A stretch of DNA of 64,000 nucleotides from Euryodendron excelsum (lineage: Eukaryota > Streptophyta > Magnoliopsida > Ericales > Pentaphylacaceae): positions 37,198,501 through 37,262,500 of the forward strand of contig CM065384.1 of NCBI GenBank assembly GCA_033060915.1, in the 5' to 3' direction. The notes under the pieces are model-generated. The model was not told the origin of the DNA, did not search any database, and saw only the letters and a list, made by a program, of their open reading frames with translations. Of the stretch, positions 17,121-29,669 are shown in pieces. How positions within the stretch are numbered: position 1 is the stretch's first letter; every line of letters begins with the position of its first letter. The position numbers and the translations under genes are program-made.

Positions 17121-20100
17121 TGTTCCTTCGGACCCTCTCTCTCTTAATATAATGAGTCTCTCAACAAACATATTGGTGTGAGACCTCCTATTTTTAATAA
17201 CAGATAGGAACGAATGTCCATGTTATTTGCATCATTAATCATCACTAACATGGTAAAGATACAACGCCACTGGTCGATACCTATGCAATGTAAATCAGCC
17301 TCATAACTAGTCATAAGTAGTGTCATTACTTTATTACTTGATGCATAAATAAGTTATGAAATTCATACTCCTTAAAAGCTGTGTCAAATGACCACAATTC
17401 AATCCAATGCAAGTAAAGAGAACTTAGCACTTGATGCCTATTCAGTACATTATTATTCAGGTGCGAATATTAGCAATTTAAACTCAACCTTTGGAGTGCA
17501 TATTGGGCAGGCAAGGGATTTTGCAAGTGCTTCACATAAAATAGCAAAGAGACACTTTCTTTCTGTGACCCAATTGTCTGCAACATAATTAACATAAGTT
17601 AACACCAAGCCAATTACCATGCATGTATTTGATAATTCACAAATCCATCTAAGTTGGAATTAGTACTGTAATTAGTTAATAATTGAAATATGTAGATATG
17701 ATATATAAACCTACATGTATTATTAATACTTGGCAATAGACCAGTTCCAGCTTAGTTTCAAAGTTAATCAACATACAATGTCCCATATAAGATCATTGGT
17801 ATCATCACTAGTTGTTACAAAGTATTATGATATTGCACACTTTAAGGCACGGATCCTTGTCATGGTACACAAACAACCATAAAGATAGATCATATTTCAA
17901 TAGGAACAGAAAAATCATCTCAATGAACTATACATGAGCTCGGATTACTAAAATGACAAGCCAAACACCTCAAATATGTCCTCATCTTCAATGCCCCAAC
18001 AACGTCTGAACGGATTATTTGTCCATTGCTGTTTACTAGTATATTAACACTTTCCACCACATCCAAGAATACCTAATTAAACATGAAACAAGTACTCTCA
18101 ATATTTAAACTAGCGGCTAAATGAGGTAACAATAGCATGCAAAGAACATACACCTACTTCATTTCTCTTGTATTGTATCCCTTCACTGCGCCAAGACACT
18201 GCATTTGTTACAGCCATTGGAGGCCGCTGCGTCACTTCCATCCTGTAGGCATCAGTCTTGATAAACTCACTAAGAATCTTGGCTTCTGTATATTGAGGGT
18301 AACCAAAGTCCATCATTTCATCAAGTAGCTCATACTGTCAAATGCACAAACGTTAGTTCAATAATGTCAAAAGTGTTTGTTTAACATTCACGAATACCCA
18401 TCTTTTCTTACCACCACCACAAAATTATCTCTCAGGGATTCCTCTTCAAACTCTTCAAAATAATGCTTAAAGACCTGCACATGAAGTTGAACTACAATTT
18501 AAAAATTCATTTAATCATTACCTCCAGTCTACTTCAGATTTATTTTTCCAACCAAGAGATCAAAATAAGGGACCAGAAGTTTCAAGAGTGCTTACATCAA
18601 CTACACGGTGCAGAAAGAGGAGGAGGCTAGCAGCATTGCAATTTTGCCTTGATGCTGTCATCAGGAAAACATTGTTGTGTTGTATGAACATGTAGGTAAC
18701 ACCACTGTCATAGCCAATGGGACCGTGAGACTCTATATCACCCTAAGGCAGTAAAAACAAATCATTAACATGAGAACTAACCACCTTTTTAAATTTGAAG
18801 ATTGATATTTTGATGGCATAAGATTTCTCTGAGAATGTAGATTAAAGGGAGGCCCAAAAGACCAGACCGCGCTAAGAACATTCAAGTTATCCATGAATTT
18901 GTAAACTGCAAGAACAAAGAGAAACGCTTTGTTCTAACTATTTGTCGGTAAAATCAAGATGGTCAGCGTTACCCCTGTTCCAACCAACCCCCCCAACAAA
19001 AAAAAAAAAAAAACCCGGGTAGCATAGTTATCTGAATTCTGTCAATATGTTCCTGAAATTGTGTCCTTTGCACACGGCCAAATAGTCTTCAACCATTTTT
19101 ATCTAAGTTTCTTACCAGTTAGAAGCTGCCTCCACCTTCTCATGGAAGTATTCATTACCATTCACATCTCAGCCACACTCAAATTGTAGAAACAGATCTG
19201 ACCATCAGTTTACCCAATAAAAAATCGTCATTCTTACTGTGATGTTTAACATTTTACGTTCGAAAACCTTCGCAAATATAAATAAGTATAAAATAAACAT
19301 ACGGGGCATACAATATGGGTCAACTTTATGGAACAAACTAAATAAAGATCAGAAGAAAAAAATAATAGACCCATTATGGTACACAATTTCTTTTGTGATA
19401 GAATCGGTTGAAGTTCCAAGAACATGCATTATTCTGGCAGTAGGAGTTCATTTCTCATTGTCATGTGGTGGGGTGGTTCAAGTATTCTACCTTACAATCT
19501 AATACCTTTTAAAATAGATTCCACTGTAGGGTGCACTGTGGTGCTTGCGAGTTCTATCTGTTTTTGCACTAACTCTCTGATCCACAAGTTAACGTGTGAT
19601 ACATCCACTTAGGTGGACAAATTAGGTTACTTGGGGGAAGAGACCTGTTTTGCAAAACCCCATCATGGTATAGGAAGGAATCAGGGACTTGCAAAGTGGG
19701 GATCCTATTAGGAGCGTAAGATCAGAATAAAAAGCTAGTCCTGCACCCAAGGGTAATATTTACTAAAGTGTACCTACCTCCTATTTGTTCCATTCCTAAA
19801 GTTTCACCAAATGTTGATCTCTCCCTCCAAAGCATGCTCTCAAAATCAATATAATTAGCGATAACAATTGTAAAAGCAACCTTTCTGGCAGCATTTATTT
19901 TCCAAAAACCAATAGCTGCCCATGTTCTCATACCGATTCTAGTAACAGCAACAACTTCTTCGATTACTTCTATCATTCTATGTATTGTAGTATCACTGTA
20001 TGAAAATCAGGTTACCCTCTTAAGTAACATGAAGTTTATATACCATCCTTTTGACCATTTTATTTTCTTTCGTAGCCTCTAGATTTATTAAGATAAGATA

Positions 20101-20780
20101 TGCCGCTCCTAACCTACCGGAATTGTATCCAAAAGTTTATCCCCATATTTTAAGCCAAAAATATTAAATAAAAGAAATTGAGTAACTTCTTTAAGCGTGA
20201 GTCTTCACCATAGATCCAGAAACTTTGCCAATTTCTCACTGCATAGCCAACTGGAGATCCTAATTCCAAACAATCATCTATCTTTCTTTGAAATGGAGAC
20301 CAAGAGGTATGGATATACAATACTAGCAGGATTATTCATAAACTCTTCAGATATGAAAACTTTATTTTCCTCCGTCAACGAAACTACATCGAACAGCAAA
20401 TCAAAATTTGATTATCAAAATGCCACATTAAGCATCAATGGTGTGTCTACAAGAGTGAATGATAACTTATAGGCCATTTATAGCTCGGATCATCAAATTA
20501 ACCGAAACTAACAGAGAAATTTAAGAAGCAAACAAAGGCTTGCTTAGTGATAGCAACAGCAATTAAGATCAAGAGAAATTGAAAGCCAAAAACCTTCAAA
20601 ACAAATGAAAAACAAGAAAGGCACATGCATGTAGGTGTATGGAGAGAGTACCTCTTTCTCGAGGAGCTTGGAGAAGTATCGCTCGGCCTGAACAGCGGTG
20701 ACATCGCCTCGGAAATCGCGCCAGATCAAACACCGGCCCTTGATGTCCAGCATGAAAAGCGCCGAGGCGGCGCCAGCCAT
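14093..20780 (-). CDS. AP1M2: AP-1 clathrin adaptor complex medium (mu) subunit (11 exons, complete)
   Basis: Exons, in coding order: 20780-20652, 18742-18596, 18474-18412, 18334-18158, 18072-17969, 16802-16695, 16470-16374, 16140-16043, 15550-15409, 15310-15188 and 14191-14093. All are GT-AG and in phase. They total 1287 nt, or 428 residues, exactly the usual AP-1 mu length. The N-terminal longin-like domain starts [16 protein letters not shown]. It is followed by [15 protein letters not shown], the linker [20 protein letters not shown], and the mu homology domain ([70 protein letters not shown]). The family sorts YXX-phi cargo at the trans-Golgi network/early endosome and works in vacuolar traffic, cytokinesis and PIN/KNOLLE transport. 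Intron 1 is long (1.9 kb). The product ends ...RLI rather than the usual RLM. Arabidopsis has AP1M1 and AP1M2, and the symbol marks the closest type only. Confidence 0.95.
18743..20651 (-). other. AP1M intron 1, long, with an unexplained coding-like stretch
   Basis: The first intron separates the 43-residue exon 1 from exon 2. Within it, 19976-19722 on the minus strand reads open for 84 codons with a fairly protein-like composition ([20 protein letters not shown]). I cannot place it in a family, and there is no splice evidence. It could be an inserted gene or organelle fragment, or chance. Confidence 0.4.
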
Positions 20781-22263
20781 TGATGAATACTGCGCAGATC
20801 AATATGTATCTATATATATAGGACGATATACCATATATGTGTATGTGTGAGGAGAGAGTTGAACGAACCTACGAAAGTGAATTCTGTTGTTGTAAGAGCA
20901 AATCAGAAGAGATCTTAACGGCAATTGAACGCTTCAAATCTGGAGCAAATTTGAAGCTAACTTCAGTGTTTGTGTCTGTTCGTCTGATCTTTGTTCTGTT
21001 GGGAAATGTCAGGGATGGAGTTAGGGGACGTGTGGTAGTGCACGTGCTTCAAACCTGCGTGGACCGAGGGTAACCGGTAACTGTATCAAATAATTTGGGC
21101 CCTAACTGAGGGTAACCTAATCAAATTATTTGGGCCCCTAAGTGGGCTGGATTTTTATTCACCCAACCTCATGGATTACAGGCCTACAACCGGCCCACTC
21201 CATGGAGAGGTGACATAGTTTTTGTTTGGATGAATTATACTATCACCCTGAGGTTTCTGAAATAACTGTAGCATCCCTAGTTTTATCCATCAATATGCAT
21301 GACGCCCCCTCGGTTAACAAACCACTGAAATTATAACCAGAAAATGTAAGTATTCACAAAAAAGAAAAAAAATGTACACCAAAAATTTCAACAGTACCCT
21401 TATTTACAAGGACATTTTGCATCTTTTGTAAAATCTTTTCTTGAACCAAATATTTGTATTTAATTTAAAGGTCAAAAATATAATAACACATGCTCTATTG
21501 AGAACAATTAGTGACGATTATAGCATGGGTATTGGATAGTATTTCAAAAACTTTAATGGGTAACTCTGCAATTGTTAGAGACCTTAGGATGTTAGCGTTG
21601 TTTTTTTTTTTTTTTTAATGTAAAAGTCACAACCTATGTTATTAATGAATTAATAAATGGATGCAGTGTCTTTATCTTTATCACATACTACATTAATTAA
21701 TTATTTTTTGTTTTGTTAATTAAAATTATTGGTGAGGACTAAGAGTATTGCCTAGTAGAAATCAAGCATCCTTATAGTTAGAGGGTAGTTTGGAAGTGAT
21801 ATGTAGCTAGACAATTCATCACTTTTGGTTTAAGGCTGGGTATAAGATACCAACATGGAAACTTTGACTCTATTCCATATATGTACACACACACACACAC
21901 TTCTGTATGCATGTATTTATGTGTGTTTGTATGAACATGTCTATTGATATTCAACCTCGTTCATGTTATGCTTTGTCCTTCTTGTTAGTAAACAATCCCT
22001 AGCAAGATTAACGAAAATTTGTGCATGGCTCAAATTCACTTGTTACATTGAAAAGCAACCACACACCTCCTAATCTTGATGGAGTTCTATCTATTACGGT
22101 GCCAACTCTAACATGTTGAAGTAAGCACACACATTGAACTCAACACTCCATTTTCACTATCCATCCAATTTCCACCATGCAGATGGTAAATGAAACAATA
22201 AAAATGCCCATCCACATTACATGTCATGGTTTGCAGAGGTGACCCTTTTCATAAGTAAGATTT
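20781..22263. other. AP1M promoter side and intergenic
   Basis: TATATATA at about 20809-20819 lies just upstream of the AP1M start. At 21072-21143 an imperfect duplication (ATCAAATAATTTGGGCCCTAA, then AATCAAATTATTTGGGCCCC) contains GGGCCC motifs, which resemble TCP-type promoter elements. Beyond 21200 I see no gene. There is a CA-repeat at 21887-21900. Confidence 0.4.
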
Positions 22264-22428
22264 TCATCTTCCATTGAATAGTCCACTGAAAACCTGGCTG
22301 CTTCCTCCAAGTTATGCTTCCCATTCTATAGAAGACATCAAGATCTGGGCCAAGGCTGGGACTACTTATCGCATCTCTGGCCTATAATCTGGATCTTCAC
22401 TCAAACACCACCTAGCTAGCTCTGCCAT
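22264..22428 (-). pseudogene. relic last exon of a LysM-type receptor-like kinase
   Basis: An acceptor (CCTTGCAG) at 22429-22436 precedes a frame reading MAELARWCLSEDPDYRPEMR, the end of a protein kinase domain (subdomain XI, conserved Arg in DYRPEMR), then a stop. After a shift, the frame resumes as LAQILMSSIEWEA, a second stop, and LGGSSQVFSGLFNGR with a normal TGA at 22264-22266. The WEASLGG-SQVFSGLFNGR type of tail is, from memory, typical of one group of plant LysM receptor kinases. At least one stop and a frameshift break it, and no upstream kinase exons are visible for several kb. It is a dead fragment, with no functional claim. Confidence 0.7.
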
Positions 22429-23496
22429 CTGCAAGGGGGAAAATGGTCAACATGATGACTGACAAACTAGAATATAAATATAAATATTGATGTTGTCAAC
22501 TTAAAGGATGGTAGAGAGTAGGGTTTGCATATGCAGGAACACATTCCTATTTTTGTGAACATTGTACTAAATTAACTGCATTAGATAGTCGTATCATCAG
22601 GATTGAAAAATGTGCCTGTATGTAAAATGGTTAAAACGGTTGTGGTGACTTTGAGTTACAGTGAATTTCTTTTGGATCCAAGAATTTATAATTTTTGTTC
22701 ACATTAAGAGTGATATGATTCAACGTAAAGGAATTACAGAAAATCCAGGTTCGAGGCCAAGGCTATATAGTAGGTGCTCTGGCTCAACGCACAGGGATTA
22801 CAGGATATCTTGGTTTGAAGGCAAGGATATATTGCAGGTGTTAATGCAGACCATCTACAGATTTGTGTCAGGGGCACTGAAGAACATTAAAGATAATCTA
22901 ATGAAAAGAGGTGCATGTTATGTCTACACGTTTTAATGCCAATCAAATTCTGTCTCCCCTATGCTAGTAATAAGACATAGGTCCCAATCTTTTCCGTAAT
23001 TGTATATAGGCCTTGTTACATGCATGATTGCTTATTCTTAGCCTCGTGGAGTTGTATTTGACTTCACCATCATTATACATTTTCTTCAATTATTAATTTA
23101 TTTATTTTTATATATTGGAGGGTCAAAGTTTTAAGAAGGGATGAGGGCTAGTCAAATCCATAACTTCACGGCACGGGTAGGGGCACCACTTATTAGCCTA
23201 AGTTTATTTATATGAAATTTTATATATGATTTTGATGATAACTTACTTTGATTTATAATTTTTTTTATTAAATAAATTCAATGCTTTAAATTCTTAGTCT
23301 AGTTAGTGTAATAAAGTTTTACAGAATTATAAAACACTTGAAAGAGAGATCAAGACTTGAAAAATAATATCTAAATCCTTGATAATCATGTTTTCAGAAA
23401 ACTTGATTCAAGGAAAAAAATTAGAGGACATATTTTTCTTCTAAGGTTGAAAATTCAATGAAATTATATCCTATGATACAATCATAGTATTATGCT
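22429..23496. other. intergenic with a 64-bp imperfect duplication
   Basis: Copies of ~56 bp at 22721-22776 and 22785-22840 align along their length. Both start CAACG, include ATTACAG, GGCAAGG or GGCCAAGG, and TATAT, and end AGGTG. The rest is AT-rich with no gene seen. An open frame across the copies is a by-product. Confidence 0.6.
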
Positions 23497-24050
23497 CTTA
23501 ACTTTTGATCCAACCATTGGATCGATTTGATTCTTAAAATTAGGAAACTCTGATTTTCATGTCTATAACTTTTCTCTTTCTTATATATATAATCAAAATC
23601 AAACGTTATAAGAGAGAAAATCGATGTGAAAGTGAAGGAAACTCTGTAAAAATTCAAATATGCCAACTATGAGACAGTTTAAGTATTTTGATTATAACTT
23701 TTGATCTAACCATTAGATGGACCTGATTCTTGAGGTTCAAAAAAGCTGACTTTCATTTCTACAATTTTTATTTTATAGACATTTTCAAATTTGAACGTTG
23801 TCAAAGCTAAAATTGAGCTAGAAGTGAAGGCATCTGTGTAGAAATTCAAATATGTCAACTGGGAGACAATTTGAGTAATTTGATCATAACTTTTGATCTG
23901 ATCATTGGATTGACCTGATCCTTGAGGTTCTGAAAAGCCGACTTTCATGTGTACAACTGTTATGTTATATCCATTTTTAAATGCGAACGTTACCAAGAAA
24001 AAAATCGAGATTGAAGTTAAGCTATTTGATAAAAAATTCAACAATAAATC
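23497..24050. repeat. ~194-bp tandem array, three diverged copies
   Basis: The block ACTTTTGATCYRAYCATTRGAT starts at 23501, 23697 and 23889, a spacing of 196 and 192. Each copy continues with GAYCTGATTCTTGAGGTTC or a variant, a CTGACTTTCATTTCTACAA-like stretch, AACGTT, GAAAGTGAAGG-like and AAATTCAAATATGYCAACT blocks. Divergence is about 20-30 percent by eye. An open frame at 24059-23706 on the minus strand comes from this periodicity. Confidence 0.85.
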
Positions 24051-24209
24051 TGACAGCAAGTTGCTTAATAGGAAGAACTGTTTTAAACACTCTTCAAAGG
24101 CTGGAAACTCATTTGAAACTACAAATCAGCCTTCAATATTTATCTATAAATAGAGATACACTTGAGAAGCAATCAGAAACAACAAGAGCAAGAAGAGTTT
24201 GTGCATTAA

Positions 24210-24381
24210 AGTGATATTCATACATAATTTATTACCAAAATGATGTGATTGGATAAGAGTCAATCATTTCAAAACAAAACACCTATCATAATGATTTTTA
24301 ATTACAATAATACCACTGTCACATCATTCTTGTGAATTTTATGTATAAATTGTTATGAAAGAATAACATTTTTCTTATAAA
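24210..24381. mobile_element. MITE family member, copy 3
   Basis: ATGATGTGATTGGATAAGAGT at the left and GTCACATCATTCTTGTG at the right form an inverted pair around AACACCTATCATAATGATTT. The outer right end is GAAAGAATAACATTTTTCTT. It matches copy 2 (9045) in inverse orientation and copy 4 (33028) directly. It has no coding capacity. Confidence 0.65.
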
Positions 24382-26258
24382 GACCTTCAAGATGAAGAAT
24401 ACCACTCACTTTGCTTGGGGACTCCCTTGGTACAAACAACACCCACCCAAACATCTTTGTAACTTGGATCTTGGGTTAGTTTTTCATTCAAGCTAGTTGT
24501 CGATTGTGGTCACTTTTGCCGATAGAAGCTCTGCAATCCCTGATAATGTATCGTCCTTTTGAACTGTGTATGTCACTACCTCTTGGGATTCTCTTATTTT
24601 GAGTTCTTCATGTAGAGGAATAAGAGTATGTACATTGAGTCATTTATTTATCTTGCTTGGGAGCATAGCTCTGTCTGGACTTGCAAGCATTATTTTCCCA
24701 AGTGTTTTATTATAGTATTTAAAGAAATGAAATATAATAAGTGCAAAGGGCCACTGGTAGATTGAAAGCAGTCATTATCATATATTGGTGTAGCAGCATT
24801 TTTTGCGGTCTCTACTGGGGTTGCATGAAAAATCTGTGCTTCATTTGCTATTTTAAAGAAGCGAATGGGAATTTGGACTCATTCAATTTTTAGAAATTAG
24901 GATTGAAAAGTTTACTTTGAATGCTTGGATAGTTTAGCATGGGTTCTTATATTAGGTTGCTCGCTCATTCAAGCACCGTAGCACACATTTGGAACACTCA
25001 ACAGGGCATAAGATTGTTCTTCATTTTCTTGCATATCCCTATTTTAATAAAATTATAGAGACAAGCTTGATGAGCCTTTTTTGTTTTTTCGGATTAGTGA
25101 CAAGCTTGAGTGAGATTGGCTTATGCTTAGTTTTGACTTCTGAGGAGCAGCCTGCAGGGCTAGTGAAGCACCTTGTGTTTCTTTGCACTTATTGTTTCAT
25201 ATTTGAATGCATTGTGACACCCATTATACTAATCGGTTGAATTTTTCAAATGAAATCTTGATTCACTGTCCTTTCTGTGGATGGGCTCAGGCTGGCTATC
25301 CATTCTGGTATGTTTCTCAAAGGAAAGGAGCCTAGTTGCAGTGTGGTGAAATAATGGACAGCTGGTTTGTGCCTACCTGATAAATCACCTGTCCTTATGA
25401 TCAGCAAGACCAAGACCAGCCAACTTGAAACTCTTATGAACTTTTGAGTCTAGGAAACATGATCAGGCCCTCTTTTCCTCAAACCAGGAAGCAGTTTTGA
25501 GCACATTAGTAGAGGTTATCTGGGTTTAATTTCATCTCGCTTTTGCTATCAAATCTTGTTCTCTTTCTTAGTCCGCGTCATTTGTTCTGCTTGTTTTGCA
25601 CCCCCATTCCTTCTTGCAGTCAAAAGCTTTTCCGAGCCAATGGGTCCGGAGCACAACCTATGAAAAATAGCCATTTAGATTAATACAAGTTTTTTGACTG
25701 ATATTTCATGCGAGTCGGGTATGAATAGCCTTTGGCTTTAGGATAGTTTGGTACAGTTTTTTTGTTTAATTTTTTTTTTTACTTATTTTTAGCTAAAACA
25801 AATCTAGAAAAGTAAAAAAGTAAAAAAAAAATTGACTTTTTTACTTATAAGCTTAAAAAAAGTTTGGCAAAAAAATTGTACCCAACGGACCTTAATGTGA
25901 TTGGAAGGAAGATATGTTTAGTTTGGATAAGGCTTCCTTTCATACTTTAATATTCAAAATCTTTCATATTACTTATCTCATTACTGTATTGATAAATGAA
26001 ATCTAACGAGTATTGTTATCTACTTTAACCCACGATCTCCTTGTATTAATTTTTTTTAATGTTAAGTAAAATGTTAAATTTAAATAAAATAATATCAGCC
26101 ATTAAATTTGAACGATTAACACATGGTGTAATGAGATAAGAAATTTAAAAAATTCAGACTATTAAGATGGAGAGGAGCTTAATCCGTTTAGTTTGCCTTT
26201 ACTGTTATTTCTTTTTCATCATGTGATAAAGAAACTTCTCCTTCTGACCCTTATGTTT
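24382..26258. other. intergenic, no gene recognised
   Basis: The stretch 24400-25660 has more even base composition than its surroundings and short open frames (for example 24989-25240, 83 codons), but no recognisable domain or splice-consistent gene. It may be an old, decayed gene or element. 25690-26160 is AT-rich. Confidence 0.4.
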
Positions 26259-28597
26259 TGTAAAGACCCAGTCAAATGTCAAAGGGGATTGGTTTTTTTA
26301 AAATTTTTAAAAAACTTTGGAGACATTTTGATAAATACACCCAAAATAATTTTTAAAACAAAACATACTCTTTTCTCTCTCTCCCTTTCTCTCTCACCGT
26401 CGGCGATGAACCAAAGAGCTCCCCTTCTCCACTTTTTTTTTCTCTTTTTTCTTTCACTATGTGTCCCTTAGAGCAAGATTTTAATATTACTCTTCAAAGA
26501 TTTTGTGTTTCTTTCCACAACGGCTACACGATGATGGTTTCAGTTCTTAATTTTGACAAAATCGAGTTCGTGCTCTAGGTTTAATCTTCAAGGAGGTAGG
26601 GGGTTACACATGGGTCTTGTTATTGGGTTAAAACATTTGAGTTATACATGTTGTTTAAGTAGAAATAACGCCTCTAGTAAATTTTAATTTGAATTTTTTT
26701 AGATTTACTTGAAATTTAAATATTAATTGATTCATTGACTATTTTTGTTGGGTTTTGTTATATTTAATCTAATGTGCTAGTTAATTAATGCATGTATATT
26801 ATTAAATATTATGAGTGACAACTTAAGATTTTACGATATTTGCACATATATTAAAATTGAGAGTTTTGTCATACAATAATTAATTCATGTAATTGACTTA
26901 AAATTTGTGTGATTTATGTCTACATAAGTTATGCCTAAGGTGTGATTAATTTAAATGAATTATTCGGATATTCTTGGTTACTTGACATAATATAGAATAT
27001 GCATAAAATAGATAATTAAAAATATTTTTATGCCAAGGTTATATTTAGAATTGATGTTAAAAGTATATGAGAATTTATGTAAATTATTTGGACAAAATTA
27101 TCAAGTTAGCATATTGGGTTTTATAATTTAAACGGAATTTGAACGTGTTTGAGATGTTATTTTATGCCTAGAATGTATATGGAGCTAATATTATAACAAT
27201 GTGGTATTACTTAAATAAAAATGGTGATTTAAAGTGAGACGTAAACTTGTTTTGATATAATTCATATTGACTACGTATTGTTGAATGCATAGTTTAGGTT
27301 TTGGATTGATTATAGGTTTGGTTTTAGACATTGAGTGATTATACGAAATTATGTTATGAATTTGGTGACGTGAACATTATTGATTTTACCTCAGTGTAGT
27401 ATTAATATTAGTTTAGACTTAGGTTAAAGTCTACATGTAAGGTATGGTCGAGAAGGGCTCAAGGCCTTGACTCTAGGAGTTGCATTGGGATGCACGCGTC
27501 CTTTAGGTGAAACCCATAAAGTGCGAAATTGTTGGAATGCACGCGTCCTTTGGGTGTGTTCTATAAAATGTAGAATCAATTGTTGAAATGCACGCATCCT
27601 TTGAGTGAGACCCATAAAGTGCGAAATTACTTGGATGCACACATTAATTGGGTGATAGCTCGATCATAACGTGCGGAAAAAGTTGTTAGTGGACTAATAT
27701 CCCCTCCTCTGTATAGTCAGTTATGTCTGCGTATATAATTGTATTAGTTTGGATTTGGGCGAGTCTTGGTATTTTTTATTTATTTATTCATTTATCATTT
27801 CAGTTTTGATCTTAGAGTTAACTTAAGCTTGTTAATGTAGGTGACTGGATTATTTGTAGATTGAGATTATGACTGTTTGATATTCTTATACTTAATTAAT
27901 TTGAGCGTTTGGCATATACTATTTGACATTGGGGCAGGAGTTAAGTTTGGAATTGCATTCTTTATATGCACAGGTGCACATACCACCTCATGTGTATTAA
28001 CTTCGTAGCATAACCTTCTACTTGAGTCATGAAAATGCTCATACAACAGTTGCAGTTAGACCTTTGGGCTAGCAGATTTGATGACCGGGATTAAGGCATT
28101 GGAGGCCTACCTCATATTTTGATCCTATATTATTGCATCTTTAGGTTTTAATTATTTTCCTTTTAAGTTGTATTATACTTTTATATTTTCACCTTATCTT
28201 TATTTTAGATTTCATTCGGTTACTGTATTATTATTATTTTGTTGCGTTCGGATATTTAGTTTATATCGATATAATGCTATGAGTTAGTACTTGTTATGGT
28301 TTAGTTTAGAGGACAAGTTTGTTGAAATAGGAGTATTGAATTGGAGGTTGTGACTTGTTGTTGGAGTTTGAATATTTAACACTTGATATATATTTTGTTT
28401 AATAAGTTTTAGTTAAATCAGATTTATTAAAAATACAAATGAACTTATACAGTTTTGTTACAAAAATTTTCAAAATAAAAATTATCTTTAAAATGAATTC
28501 AAAATCTATTTTTTGACTCATTGAACTTAACTTCGACTTTTCAACTCTATACATTTTATTCCCTAAAATTTAGACTTTTGTAAATTGGGGCGTAACA
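26259..28597. mobile_element. candidate solo LTR, Ty3/gypsy-like
   Basis: The left end TGTAAAGACCC and right end GGGGCGTAACA form a degenerate inverted pair with TG...CA termini, the form seen in many plant gypsy LTRs. The 2.3-kb interior is non-coding and AT-rich, with a CT-rich leader-like part (26368-26400) and an internal minisatellite (27483-27650). The flanking five bases (TGTTT and ATTTT) do not match, so the target duplication is absent or mutated. There is no gag-pol beside it, hence solo. The boundaries are my inference. Confidence 0.4.
27483..27650. repeat. 47-51-bp minisatellite, four copies
   Basis: GATGCACGCGTCCTTTRGGTG-type units start with GCAC at 27492, 27539, 27590 and 27637, the last weaker. 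Copies 1 and 3 share ACCCATAAAGTGCGAAATT. It lies inside the candidate solo LTR. Confidence 0.8.
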
Positions 28598-29669
28598 ATT
28601 TTAGAGTATACATCCCAAGTCCTTGGTTTGCCCCAAAAATGATGTTTTTCATTTATTTGTTTGTTTTAACAAATAAAAAATTCTATAGCAAGTATTTCCT
28701 TTATTAACTCCAAAAAGTAGTTGTCTCAATAATTTCTTCCCAATGACACAGATAAGCTATATCACACAATTTGAAGCCTTGATAATCTAACGATCATGTA
28801 GCATTTTAAACAGTCAATAATATGAGCCCCTAATATGGATGTAACAGTGGATTTTTTCCTTTTAAATTGAGATATGAGTGTGTTATTCATCAACAACATA
28901 AATTTATAATTAATAAAGTAACTTTTAATATAATAAATAAAACATGACAAAATTTGATATACATATCTAGGAGTACCGAATAATAGTGAGATTGAAAATA
29001 GAAAAAATAGTGAGATTGAAAATAGACAAACAAAATCAATTTGTTGATTTTATTTTTTTTTTAAATCTCACAGTAATTTGATTTTTTTTTAGAAACCAAA
29101 TTTGGACTTTTTTGGAAATTAAAAGTCTAACACTGGCTGTAAAAACTTCACCTGCCGTATTATCTCTCTCAAAATTCTCAATAAAACCAAATGAATCGGA
29201 CAAAACAAGGGCACCTCATTTGTGTTTTTGAAGAGGCGCATCCAGCTGCTGGAGGGCTAGATATCCACGTGTCCATGCATGCATGCTTGCATTTGTATGA
29301 CAGTTAGAAATAAAAAGCCATTGAAAAATGAGAAATTACAAATATTTATTCAAAGCACGAAAATTACAGTAAAGTACCACAGAGATTATCAGAATGGACA
29401 ATACATGAGACTACTGTAATTGTAGTTCACAGTTTCACACCACTCACAACGTCCATTTTATTATACCGACTAAAGTACACCATAAGTCTGATTCACTGTC
29501 TGCAGACTAACCCTACACCTCCAAACCAGCCCTTAAGAGGAGAGAGAGAGGGCGAACCAAACTCATTTTGTTTTATGTTTTTTGATGGGTCTGAACCCAT
29601 TTCTCATGTGGATATGATCATTGCATCCCCAGGTTGGGCCATGGCCCAAAAGGTCCACTTGATTCGGAC
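28598..29669. other. intergenic and oleosin 3' region
   Basis: AT-rich to about 29200. Duplicated AGTGAGATTGAAAATAGA occurs near 28986 and 29010. The oleosin 3' UTR probably occupies about 29400-29669. A G-box plus RY module is listed separately. Confidence 0.5.
29266..29286. promoter_or_regulatory. G-box/ABRE next to a repeated RY element
   Basis: CACGTG (29266-29271) is followed at two bases' distance by CATGCATGCATGC (29274-29286). These are the binding motifs of bZIP (ABI5 type) and B3 (ABI3/FUS3/LEC2) seed regulators. The module lies 384 bp past the oleosin stop codon, not in its promoter. No other gene start is visible nearby. Confidence 0.5.

Noticed and set aside
23706..24059. 117-codon open frame on the minus strand
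   Set aside because: It arises from the ~194-bp tandem repeat. Its halves are repeats of one another.
24989..25240. 83-codon membrane-like frame
   Set aside because: Hydrophobic but isolated, with no family features, no splice-consistent neighbours and no clear start context.
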